Shown here in pieces: positions 1 to 5,733 of a DNA stretch of 6,764 bases. Numbering within the stretch: position 1 is the first letter of the stretch; every line of letters starts with the position of its first letter. Position numbers and translations under genes: made by a program. Under the pieces are notes generated by a model. The model searched no databases. It saw nothing but the letters and a program-made list of their open reading frames with translations, and was not told the origin of the DNA. Origin of the DNA: an uncultured Chromatiaceae bacterium (lineage in GTDB: Bacteria; Pseudomonadota; Gammaproteobacteria; Enterobacterales; Alteromonadaceae); NCBI GenBank assembly GCA_946482615.1, contig CAMLSF010000182.1:1-6764 (forward strand), written 5' to 3'.

Positions 1-1082
1 GTAATGGGATAGACCGACAAACGATGATACAAGTCGGCGCGAAAATGACCTGCTGCCACTTCAGCAGCTAAATCTCTGTTGGTGGCGGCTATCACCCGCA
101 CATTCACCGTTTTTACGTCATCTTTGCCAACAGGCTGAATTTCGCCGCTTTGCAGCACCCGCAATAATTTACTTTGCACGCTCAGTGGCAGTTCTCCGAC
201 TTCATCGAGGAAGATAGTGCCGCCATCGGCCAGTAAAAATTTACCAGGTCTTTCCCGCTCGGCGCCGGTAAAAGCACCTTTGGCATGACCAAACAACTCA
301 GATTCAGCCAGGGTTTCAGGCAAAGATGCACAGTTTAAATGCACCAGTTGCCGTTTGGCTCTTCTGGATAACTGATGAACAGTGCGGGCGACCAGCTCTT
401 TACCCACACCAGTCTGGCCCTGAATCAGCACTGTGTAATCCGAACCCGCCACCAGTTGAATATCACTTTTTAGCGCCAGCATGGCCTGGCTTTGACCTAT
501 CAGCTCACCACCATCCCGGATCAGGGCTTCATGGGTCAGTTCTTCAACCAGATGTTGCGCCTGCAGCGCCTGTTGTTCGAGTTTTTTCAGCTGAATAGCG
601 GTTTTTAGGGTTGCTGCCGACATAGCCGCAATCAAGTCTAAGGTCCGTTCAGCTATCGCAGAAAAAGCATCAGGTTTCAGGCTGTCCAGCGTCAGCACTC
701 CTATCAGTTGACCATCTGAATACAAAGGTAAACCCATACAGGAATGCACGGGCAAATCACCGGCTTGCGCCAGCAACAAGCCATCGTAAGGATCGGCCAG
801 TTCAGTGTCGGATGGAAAACGCACCGGGCTGCTGCTTTGGCAAATGATCGCAAGGCGAGGGTGATCCTTCAGAGCGAAACGACGGCCTAAGGTATCAGCT
901 GTTAGGCCCTGGATGGCCAGCGGCATTAATAGCTCCCCCTGATAAGAGAGCAATACCACAGCATCGCAGTTAATAGCTTTACGCACAGAGCCCAGCAAAC
1001 GGTCAAAGCGATCTGTAGTAGTGATGCTGTTCGCCAGATCCAGCGCTACTTCCAGCAACAAGGTGGAGTTGAGTTCAGCCAT
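1..1082 (-). CDS. norR: NorR, NO-responsive sigma54-dependent transcription activator (partial, 3' end off the window)
   Basis: The first 360 codons plus two bases are present. The start is the ATG at 1082, with AGGAG (plus-strand 1088-1092) five bases upstream. Residues about 20-165 form the GAF sensor domain. Arg76, Asp97, Asp100, Cys115 and Asp133 line up with the five residues proposed to hold the mononuclear iron in E. coli NorR (R75, D96, D99, C113, D131), so NO sensing looks intact. The AAA+ domain starts near residue 193, with Walker A GQTGVGKE (222-229), the sigma54-contacting GAFTGA (269-274) and Walker B TIFLDE (289-294). Similarity to E. coli NorR is continuous, including FGHxKGAFTGA and FRADLxHRLSV. 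E. coli NorR is about 504 residues, so roughly 140 residues with the end of AAA+ and the Fis-type DNA-binding helix lie beyond the edge. It is divergent from the operon it probably activates. Confidence 0.95.
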   Translation of the reverse strand, partial: MAELNSTLLLEVALDLANSITTTDRFDRLLGSVRKAINCDAVVLLSYQGELLMPLAIQGLTADTLGRRFALKDHPRLAIICQSSSPVRFPSDTELADPYDGLLLAQAGDLPVHSCMGLPLYSDGQLIGVLTLDSLKPDAFSAIAERTLDLIAAMSAATLKTAIQLKKLEQQALQAQHLVEELTHEALIRDGGELIGQSQAMLALKSDIQLVAGSDYTVLIQGQTGVGKELVARTVHQLSRRAKRQLVHLNCASLPETLAESELFGHAKGAFTGAERERPGKFLLADGGTIFLDEVGELPLSVQSKLLRVLQSGEIQPVGKDDVKTVNVRVIAATNRDLAAEVAAGHFRADLYHRLSVYPI

Positions 1083-1114
1083 GGCAGCTCCTGCTGATAT
1101 TGATTCTGCCTAAA

Positions 1115-1129
1115 TTGTGTCACAAAGAA
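1115..1129. promoter_or_regulatory. possible degenerate third NorR site or separate dyad
   Basis: TTGTG-T-CACAA (1115-1125) is a perfect dyad apart from its central base. Overlapping it, GTCACAAAGAA (1119-1129) keeps GTCA and the GA of the NorR palindrome but ends AA instead of AC. E. coli norR-norVW has three NorR sites, so a weak third site on the norR side is plausible. It could equally be an operator for another regulator or chance. Confidence 0.3.
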
Positions 1130-1137
1130 TCTTGTTT

Positions 1138-1148
1138 GTCATTTTGAC
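1138..1148. promoter_or_regulatory. NorR enhancer site 1 (GT-N7-AC)
   Basis: GTCATTTTGAC is a near-perfect palindrome (GTCA-N3-TGAC) matching the GT-N7-AC core known for NorR sites. It lies about 110 bases upstream of the predicted sigma54 start, a normal distance for an enhancer-binding protein. The assignment rests on the motif, its twin at 1163-1173 and the adjacent norR gene. Confidence 0.8.
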
Positions 1149-1162
1149 TCTTTTATTCTGTT

Positions 1163-1173
1163 GTCATTATGAC
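1163..1173. promoter_or_regulatory. NorR enhancer site 2 (GT-N7-AC)
   Basis: GTCATTATGAC differs from site 1 by one central base. Its centre is 25 bp from that of site 1, about two and a half helical turns. Repetition of the same 11-mer with only one spacer change in a 205-base intergenic region argues strongly for a real operator pair. Confidence 0.8.
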
Positions 1174-1196
1174 TCTTTATTTTGCGTATTTTATAT

Positions 1197-1209
1197 TAAA
1201 TTGTTGATT
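1197..1209 (-). promoter_or_regulatory. IHF binding site
   Basis: Read on the minus strand, AATCAACAATTTA matches the IHF consensus WATCAANNNNTTR at every defined position. It sits between the NorR sites and the -24/-12 promoter, in an AT-rich stretch, exactly where IHF bends DNA to bring an enhancer-bound activator to sigma54 polymerase. Confidence 0.65.
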
Positions 1210-1217
1210 TTGTTCAA
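1204..1217 (+). promoter_or_regulatory. FNR/DNR-like box overlapping the IHF site
   Basis: TTGAT-TTTG-TTCAA matches the Crp/Fnr-family consensus TTGAT-N4-ATCAA at nine of ten positions. Its centre (1210.5) is about 42 bases upstream of the predicted sigma54 start and it shares six bases with the IHF site. FNR and the NO-responsive DNR/NNR proteins recognise this motif and control many NO genes. The region is AT-rich, so a chance match is possible. Confidence 0.35.
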
Positions 1218-1226
1218 AAAAATAAT

Positions 1227-1242
1227 TGGCATCAGAACTGCA
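1227..1242 (+). promoter_or_regulatory. sigma54 (-24/-12) promoter of the NO-defence operon
   Basis: TGGCAT-N5-CTGCA fits TGGCACRNNNNTTGCW: the invariant GG (1228-1229) and GC (1240-1241) have the required ten bases between them. The predicted start of transcription is near 1253, about 35 bases before the first gene. The NorR sites and IHF site upstream complete the standard arrangement. A sigma70 -10-like TATAAG (1246-1251) lies just downstream but has no convincing -35. Confidence 0.85.
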
Positions 1243-1262
1243 CTATATAAGGAAACCAAACC

Positions 1263-1284
1263 GGAGTCAGGGACTCCACAGGAG
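1263..1284 (+). other. leader hairpin next to the ribosome binding site
   Basis: GGAGTC (1263-1268) and GACTCC (1272-1277) form a 6-bp stem with a three-base loop, ending three bases before the AGGAG (1280-1284) of the first gene. CTCC (1274-1277) could instead pair with GGAG (1281-1284) of the ribosome binding site, so the two structures exclude each other. The pairings are seen directly; any regulatory role is inference. Confidence 0.4.
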
Positions 1285-1287
1285 CTG

Positions 1288-1560
1288 ATGATGTTTTATG
1301 TTGCCCAATTGTTTAGTAATGAAAAACTGTCCACCTCTGACAAATTCGAAGTCTTGTTGCTGGGTGCTAATACGTTATTAGCTTTGTCTTTTAGTGTACT
1401 GCTGGCCACAGTGCTGGTCTGTTATCCGCTGTCTTACCTGTTTTCGTTTGAGCTGCAACTGGCAGGGCATGTCACTATGATTTTCAGCGCAACTTTTGTG
1501 AAAATTGCCTATGTCTGCCGCTGTATAGCTCAGTACGAACTGCATAAAGAAGTACGTTAG
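1288..1560 (+). CDS. small two-helix membrane protein, first gene of the NO-defence operon
   Basis: This 90-residue protein is not one I can name. The start is placed at ATG 1288 or ATG 1291. AGGAG at 1280-1284 is three bases from the first and six from the second, which fits better. The frame extends upstream to a GTG at 1117, but that would put the NorR, IHF and sigma54 sites inside the gene and start before the predicted transcript. Residues about 22-46 and 57-77 are hydrophobic and likely membrane-spanning. The short N-terminal part and the basic C-terminus (RCIAQYELHKEVR) are probably both cytoplasmic. Histidine 61 and cysteines 45, 77 and 79 lie in or next to the helices. The stop is three bases before the GTG of nnrS, so the two are probably translationally coupled. 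It is likely an accessory to NnrS or an NO-stress membrane factor, which is inference from context only. Confidence 0.8.
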   Translation: MMFYVAQLFSNEKLSTSDKFEVLLLGANTLLALSFSVLLATVLVCYPLSYLFSFELQLAGHVTMIFSATFVKIAYVCRCIAQYELHKEVR

Positions 1561-1563
1561 GTT

Positions 1564-2811
1564 GTGAGTAAAAGAATGAGCCAGCGTCCTCCTTTGATCA
1601 ATATCCACTGGCCTGAACAGGCAGAGGCGGGTAAGCGCAAAGCTTTATCGGCTTATCCTTTGTTTGCTTTGGCATTCCGGCCTTTTTTTCTCTTTGGTGC
1701 TTGCTGGGCTTTTTTGGCAATCAGCATCTGGGCCTTGTGGTTTAGTGGCCTGATGTCGTTTCAGTTTGGTTTTCCTGCCACTTTGTGGCATGCCCATGAA
1801 ATGCTCTTTGGTTTTGGTGCTGTGGTCGCAGTCGGCTTTTTGCTGACGGCAGCACAAAACTGGACAGGCTTGCCAAGCATTTCGGGCAAACCCTTGCTGC
1901 TCCTAAGCAGCCTGTGGCTGACTGCCCGTTTTAGTTTGTTATTCGCCCACTACTCGCCGTTGTTGTGGCTATTTAGTGCGGCTCAGCTGCTGTGGTGGCT
2001 TGGTGCTATTTACAGCCTGGCGAGCTTACTCTTCAGGGCGAAAAGTAAAAACAACTATCTGTTTATTCCACTCTTGTCTGTGATGACTTTGCTGAATACG
2101 GCTTTTATTTACGCCGCTGCAACAGAGCAGTTTGCCTCGGCTTCGCATTTAAGTCACAGCATGATCCTGCTGTTTGGCATTTTGATGGGCATAGTAGGCG
2201 GACGGGTGATCCCATTTTTCACCGCCAGGGCATTAGGACTGGAGCAAATCAAAACGCCATTGCTGGATAAGTTGTTATTGCCGTTGTCCGTGTTTGGCAC
2301 TGTGTTGTTTATTACAGGTTTTTTTGTCCAGTTACCACTGAAAGCGGGCTGGTTGATGCTGCTGGTGGGGTTTTTACATCTGCTGCGTTTATCCTTCTGG
2401 ACGCCATGGAAAATCTGGGCAGCCCCTTTGCTGTGGTCTTTACAGCTGGCTTATCTGGCCTTGGCTTTAGGTTTAATTCTACTCGGCATCAGCGATTTAA
2501 CTCAGCTCCTTGTTTTTAAAGATGTGCTGCATCTGCTCAGTATCAGTGCTATGGCGGGTTTGATCCTCGCCATGATGGCACGGGTGTCTTTAGGTCATAC
2601 AGGCCGGCTACTGCAGGTTGGCAAAACTATCACTGTAGCTTTTGCTTTGCTGTTGCTGGCTGGCCCGGTGCGGATGCTGGCCAGCTTAGCAGGCTTTCCT
2701 TTGTTGTTCTGGCAGGCCAGCGCTGTGTTATGGCTCTGCGCCTTTGCAATTTTTATTCGGTTTTATTGGCCTGTTCTGACTCAGCCCCGGGCTGATGGCA
2801 GACCAGGTTGA
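1564..2811 (+). CDS. nnrS: NnrS family haem- and copper-containing membrane protein
   Basis: The product is 415 residues, close to the usual 400 for the family, very hydrophobic, with around a dozen probable membrane helices. Recognisable NnrS signatures are AYPLFALAFRPFFLFG (30-45), LWHAHEMLFGFG (74-85), GGRVIPFFTARALG (212-225), LH (322-323) and MARVSLGHTGR (338-348). His76, His78, His323 and His345 are candidate metal ligands. NnrS proteins sit in the inner membrane, belong to NO/NNR-type regulons in many proteobacteria, and in Vibrio cholerae protect against NO stress without removing NO. GTG 1564 follows the preceding stop by three bases. ATG 1576 (MSQRPP) is an equally reasonable start, and neither has a strong Shine-Dalgarno. 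It is placed between the small membrane protein and hmp in one apparent transcript. Confidence 0.93.
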   Translation: MSKRMSQRPPLINIHWPEQAEAGKRKALSAYPLFALAFRPFFLFGACWAFLAISIWALWFSGLMSFQFGFPATLWHAHEMLFGFGAVVAVGFLLTAAQNWTGLPSISGKPLLLLSSLWLTARFSLLFAHYSPLLWLFSAAQLLWWLGAIYSLASLLFRAKSKNNYLFIPLLSVMTLLNTAFIYAAATEQFASASHLSHSMILLFGILMGIVGGRVIPFFTARALGLEQIKTPLLDKLLLPLSVFGTVLFITGFFVQLPLKAGWLMLLVGFLHLLRLSFWTPWKIWAAPLLWSLQLAYLALALGLILLGISDLTQLLVFKDVLHLLSISAMAGLILAMMARVSLGHTGRLLQVGKTITVAFALLLLAGPVRMLASLAGFPLLFWQASAVLWLCAFAIFIRFYWPVLTQPRADGRPG

Positions 2812-2862
2812 TGTTGTTCTGAACTATTCACTGACACTTACTTACTCAAAAGAGGTTTTATT

Positions 2863-4056
2863 ATGTTATCTGCTCAAACTATTGCCATCGTAAAAAGCAC
2901 TGTGCCCTTGCTGGAAGGGGCAGGTGTGGCTATCACTAACCATTTTTATCAGCGTATGTTTCAGGTCAATCCTGAGCTGAAAGATATTTTTAATATGACC
3001 AACCAGCACAGTGGCCGTCAGCAGTTTGCCTTGTTTAGTGCTATTGCGGCTTATGCCAAAAATATCGATAACCTGTCTGTACTGACTGAAACAGTGGAGC
3101 GGGTGGCGCATAAACACACCAGCTTTTTTATTCAGCCTGAGCACTACGACATAGTGGGTCATCACCTGATTGAAACTTTACGTGAACTGGCGCCGGATGC
3201 CTTTACACCAGAGGTAGAACAAGCCTGGACAGAAGCTTATGGCGTGCTGGCGAATATTTTTACCGGTCGTGAGCGTCAGCTGTATAACCAGACCGAACAA
3301 AAACCGGGTGGCTGGTATGGCCCACGTCGTTTTATCGTCAAAGAAAAAATCCGTGAATCTGAGCTGGTCTCCAGCTTTGTATTGGTACCCAAAGATGGTG
3401 AAGCTGTGGTGGATTACCTGCCGGGCCAGTATCTGGGAGTGAAAGTCAAACCTGCCCATTGTGACTACTATGAAATCCGTCAGTATTCTTTGTCTGACAA
3501 AGCCAATGGCCACAGCTACCGCATCAGTGTGAAACGTGAAAATGGCGAAGTGGCAGGTCTGGTCTCCAATTACCTGCACGACCATATTCAGGCCGGAGAT
3601 GAGCTGGATATTCTGCCGCCAGCCGGTGACTTCTTCCTGCAATCGGCCCATTTACCTACAGTGCTGATCTCCGCTGGTGTAGGTTTAACTCCTATGCTGT
3701 CGATGCTGGAAAGCATAGTGGCGTTAAAGCAGCAAACCCAGGTGTTTTTCCTGCACGCCTGCGAAAGTCCACAGCAGCATTCTTTCGCACAGCGTATTTC
3801 GCAACTGGAACAAGACTACCCATTACTGCACAACTTTACCTGGTACAACAAAGCAGAGCAGAACACAGCGGCCGGTCAGTTTGCTGGTTTGATGGATCTG
3901 AAAGCCGTCGCCAATGAGTTACCGCTGCAAAGTGCCAATTTCTACCTCTGTGGTCCTACAGGTTTTATGAAGTTTGCCAAAGATCAGTTATTGGCTTTGG
4001 GTGTGGCTTCGGCACAAATTCACTATGAAGTTTTTGGTCCTCACAGCGAGCTGTAA
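2863..4056 (+). CDS. hmp: flavohaemoglobin, nitric oxide dioxygenase (EC 1.14.12.17)
   Basis: This cytoplasmic enzyme converts NO, O2 and NAD(P)H to nitrate. Its 397 residues compare with 396 in E. coli Hmp. The globin domain (about 1-138) keeps Tyr29 (B10), Phe43 (CD1), Gln53 (E7), the proximal His85 (F8) and Tyr95, and Glu137 aligns with E. coli Glu135, shifted by a two-residue insertion. The FAD domain (about 152-260) has PGQY (187-190) and RQYSL (206-210). The NAD domain has AGVGLTPML (271-279), YLCGPTGFM (361-369) and the C-terminal FGPH (391-394). AGAGG-like sequence at 2851-2855, seven bases before the ATG, is a good ribosome binding site. The 51-base gap after nnrS holds no convincing promoter or NsrR site, so transcription from the NorR-controlled promoter is most likely. 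Confidence 0.97.
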   Translation: MLSAQTIAIVKSTVPLLEGAGVAITNHFYQRMFQVNPELKDIFNMTNQHSGRQQFALFSAIAAYAKNIDNLSVLTETVERVAHKHTSFFIQPEHYDIVGHHLIETLRELAPDAFTPEVEQAWTEAYGVLANIFTGRERQLYNQTEQKPGGWYGPRRFIVKEKIRESELVSSFVLVPKDGEAVVDYLPGQYLGVKVKPAHCDYYEIRQYSLSDKANGHSYRISVKRENGEVAGLVSNYLHDHIQAGDELDILPPAGDFFLQSAHLPTVLISAGVGLTPMLSMLESIVALKQQTQVFFLHACESPQQHSFAQRISQLEQDYPLLHNFTWYNKAEQNTAAGQFAGLMDLKAVANELPLQSANFYLCGPTGFMKFAKDQLLALGVASAQIHYEVFGPHSEL

Positions 4057-4064
4057 TGGCAAAG

Positions 4065-4087
4065 AGGTCCGGCGTTTTGCCGGGCCT
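4065..4087 (+). other. stable hairpin between hmp and the chemoreceptor-like gene
   Basis: AGGTCCGGC (4065-4073) pairs over nine positions, one a G-U wobble, with GCCGGGCCT (4079-4087) around a GTTTT loop. It begins eight bases after the hmp stop. The following bases (GATTCACC) are not a T-run, so it is not a standard intrinsic terminator. It may protect the hmp mRNA 3' end, cause partial read-through or mark an RNA processing point. Confidence 0.5.
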
Positions 4088-4121
4088 GATTCACCAGTAG
4101 ATAACAAGCGAAGGGGGACTT

Positions 4122-5237
4122 ATGTGGAGCCTGGTACGCAGCGTAAAGTTGCAACAAACCGAACTGAAGCAGCGGGATATGGAGCAACAACTACAGCAGT
4201 TGCTCGAACAGAATCAGCAGCTTCAACATCAATTAGCCGCCAGGGATCTGCAGCTTAAAACCATCACTCAACAGCTGGAGAGCACGGCCAAAGCCGCCAC
4301 AGAGCTTGGGCAATTTGAGCAAAGTTTAATGCATATGGAGCACAGCATGCTGCGGCTCTCTGATGATTTAAAGCAGCAGCAACTTCGATCTACTGATGCC
4401 CGTGAGCTGGCGGTACAAGGGGGCAGGCAGATGCTGCAGTCGTACGAGCAACTGAAATCATTGCGGCAACAAAGTGATAACAGCTTGCGGACTCTGCACA
4501 AACTAAAAAGCGAAACTAAGGTCATTTCAGGCGTCGTTGAATTGATCCGGGCTGTGTCTGAGCAAACCAATTTATTATCGCTGAATGCTGCAATAGAAGC
4601 GGCAAGAGCAGGTGAACATGGCCGGGGTTTTGCCGTGGTGGCCGATGAAGTCCGCAAACTGGCGCTGAAAACTACAGCTGCAACCAGCGAGATCAGTGGT
4701 TCTATTCACAGCATCTTATCTGAAGTGGATGAAGTCAGCTTACATGTGACCAGCATGGACGATGAACTGCTGAAGTTGTCAGACCTATTTACTGAGACCG
4801 CAGAGGCGAGCGGCCATATCAGCCGGAATTGTATTAGTGCAGAGCAAAGCAGCACCTACTCCGCCATAGTATTTGCGGTGGAACTGGCCAATCTGCAGGA
4901 ACTGGTGATGAAAATGATGGTGTATCGCACCTTATTAGGCGGTGCCAGCTTTCAGTCCAATGACTTACCAGACGAACACCAATGCCGGCTCGGTGCTTTA
5001 TACGGGCAATTACCCACACAACAGCCTATGACCAAAGGCTCGGTCTACCAACAGATTGAAGCGCCACACGAAGCCGTGCATCAACAAGCCAAACTGACTC
5101 TGGACTATTACCATCAGGGGCGCTGGCCAGAAACCTTACACAGCCTGAGCCAAATGGAACAAGCCAATTTAAAGGTGATGCAACTGATGCAGCAATTATT
5201 GGCGGAAATGGATTTAGGGCAGGCAGCAAGAGCTTAA
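4122..5237 (+). CDS. soluble methyl-accepting chemotaxis-like protein with C-terminal CZB zinc-binding domain
   Basis: The protein has 371 residues, with AAGGGGG (4111-4117) four bases before the ATG. Residues about 8-60 are a Gln-rich coiled coil. There is no signal peptide, membrane helix, PAS or Cache domain, so it should be cytoplasmic. Residues about 60-245 form a short chemoreceptor hairpin whose tip is near consensus: [20 protein letters not shown] (146-165) followed by [16 protein letters not shown]. CheA/CheW contacts therefore look intact; there is no NWETF-type CheR tether. Residues about 250-365 resemble the chemoreceptor zinc-binding (CZB) domain: MVYRTLLGG (266-274), CRLG (288-291) and PHEAVH (315-320), with Cys288, His316 and His320 as ligands. 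The usual first ligand His is Glu260 (LQELVMK) and two typical Trp are Met263 and Leu293. Known CZB proteins (TlpD, DgcZ) respond to zinc or oxidants. Its place after hmp suggests NorR control and NO-linked signalling, which is inference. Confidence 0.85.
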   Translation: MWSLVRSVKLQQTELKQRDMEQQLQQLLEQNQQLQHQLAARDLQLKTITQQLESTAKAATELGQFEQSLMHMEHSMLRLSDDLKQQQLRSTDARELAVQGGRQMLQSYEQLKSLRQQSDNSLRTLHKLKSETKVISGVVELIRAVSEQTNLLSLNAAIEAARAGEHGRGFAVVADEVRKLALKTTAATSEISGSIHSILSEVDEVSLHVTSMDDELLKLSDLFTETAEASGHISRNCISAEQSSTYSAIVFAVELANLQELVMKMMVYRTLLGGASFQSNDLPDEHQCRLGALYGQLPTQQPMTKGSVYQQIEAPHEAVHQQAKLTLDYYHQGRWPETLHSLSQMEQANLKVMQLMQQLLAEMDLGQAARA

Positions 5238-5271
5238 CATCATCTGCCCCGGGGGTTGGCCTGTTGTTGGA

Positions 5272-5619
5272 TTACTGCGGCTTTTGCTCTGTAATTTCTG
5301 CCCGTTCAGCATGGCTTGCTCCCCAATCTCTCATCAATATCAGCAGTGGTGTCAGGGTTTTACCATAGTCAGTCAGGGAATATTCAACATGAGGGGGGAC
5401 AAGATCCAGTACCTCTCTGTGAATCACGCCGTCATCGACCAGCTCTTTTAATTGCATGGTCAACATTCGCTGTGTAATGCCATTAATCATTCGCTTCAGG
5501 GCATTAAATCTGCATTTTTCATTTTCCAACAGATTGAACAAGATGATTGGTTTCCATCGGCCGCCAATCACCTTGAGTGTTGTGGTCACAGAGCAGCCAA
5601 ATGGTTCATCGTAGTTCAT
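5272..5619 (-). CDS. HxlR-family (DUF24) winged-helix redox-type transcription regulator
   Basis: The product is 115 residues from ATG 5619. A TTG at 5646 would add nine residues, but it lies upstream of the start predicted from the TATACT -10 box, so ATG is preferred. The HxlR pattern is clear: CSVTTTLKVIGGRWKPIIL (from Cys9), recognition region FNALKRMINGITQRMLTMQL, and wing plus end PPHVEYSLTDYGKTL. Cys9 is at the position of the single redox-sensing Cys of members such as YodB and QorR; a second Cys (36) follows the first helix pair. Family members are dimeric repressors that respond to quinones, aldehydes or disulfide stress. It is divergent from an MDR quinone reductase-like gene, the same pairing as qorR-qor2 in Corynebacterium, so that gene is its likely target. 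It converges on the chemoreceptor-like gene with only 34 bases between, in which I see no clear terminator. Confidence 0.9.
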   Translation of the reverse strand: MNYDEPFGCSVTTTLKVIGGRWKPIILFNLLENEKCRFNALKRMINGITQRMLTMQLKELVDDGVIHREVLDLVPPHVEYSLTDYGKTLTPLLILMRDWGASHAERAEITEQKPQ

Positions 5620-5637
5620 AAGATCGTCACTTTTTGC

Positions 5638-5655
5638 AGTATACAAAATGATACT
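5638..5655. promoter_or_regulatory. probable HxlR operator overlapping the regulator's -10 box
   Basis: AGTAT (5638-5642) and ATACT (5651-5655) form an inverted repeat separated by eight AT-rich bases. The minus-strand TATACT (5643-5638) is a five-of-six match to a -10 box for the regulator gene, with only a weak -35 (TTTTGT) 17 bases upstream. TACAAAAT at 5642-5649 recurs at 5660-5667, 18 bases later, so there may be a second binding unit towards the oxidoreductase. HxlR proteins typically bind such short AT-rich inverted repeats. The oxidoreductase promoter is not clear; GATATA (5696-5701) is a candidate -10. Confidence 0.45.
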
Positions 5656-5733
5656 ACATTACAAAATTGTGCGTACTTATGCAAAAAGAACTTTTGATAT
5701 AGACTGCAAAAAATTCAAATTTCGGAGAAAAAA

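Noticed and set aside
326..598. 90-residue plus-strand frame inside norR
   Set aside because: It is antisense to the conserved NorR AAA+ and linker coding sequence and has no recognisable protein features.
1097..1125. Sigma70-like promoter for norR on the minus strand (TTGTGA, 17 bases, CAATAT)
   Set aside because: The -10 matches only three of six bases and the implied start falls within the norR ribosome binding site, so it cannot be supported.
1117..1287. Upstream extension of the small membrane protein to the GTG at 1117
   Set aside because: It would overlap the NorR, IHF and sigma54 sites, begin before the predicted transcript start, and lacks a ribosome binding site; AGGAG sits at the 1288/1291 ATGs.
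2812..2862. Separate promoter or NsrR/FNR operator before hmp
   Set aside because: Only a 9-base palindrome (GTTCTGAAC, 2816-2824) is present; no NsrR, FNR or convincing -35/-10 pattern was found in the 51 bases.
4057..4075. TGGCA after the hmp stop as a second sigma54 promoter for the receptor-like gene
   Set aside because: The required GC at the -12 position, ten bases after the GG, is absent.
5238..5271. Bidirectional terminator between the convergent receptor-like and HxlR genes
   Set aside because: CCCCGGGG is self-complementary without a loop and there is no flanking T-run; nothing else folds convincingly.
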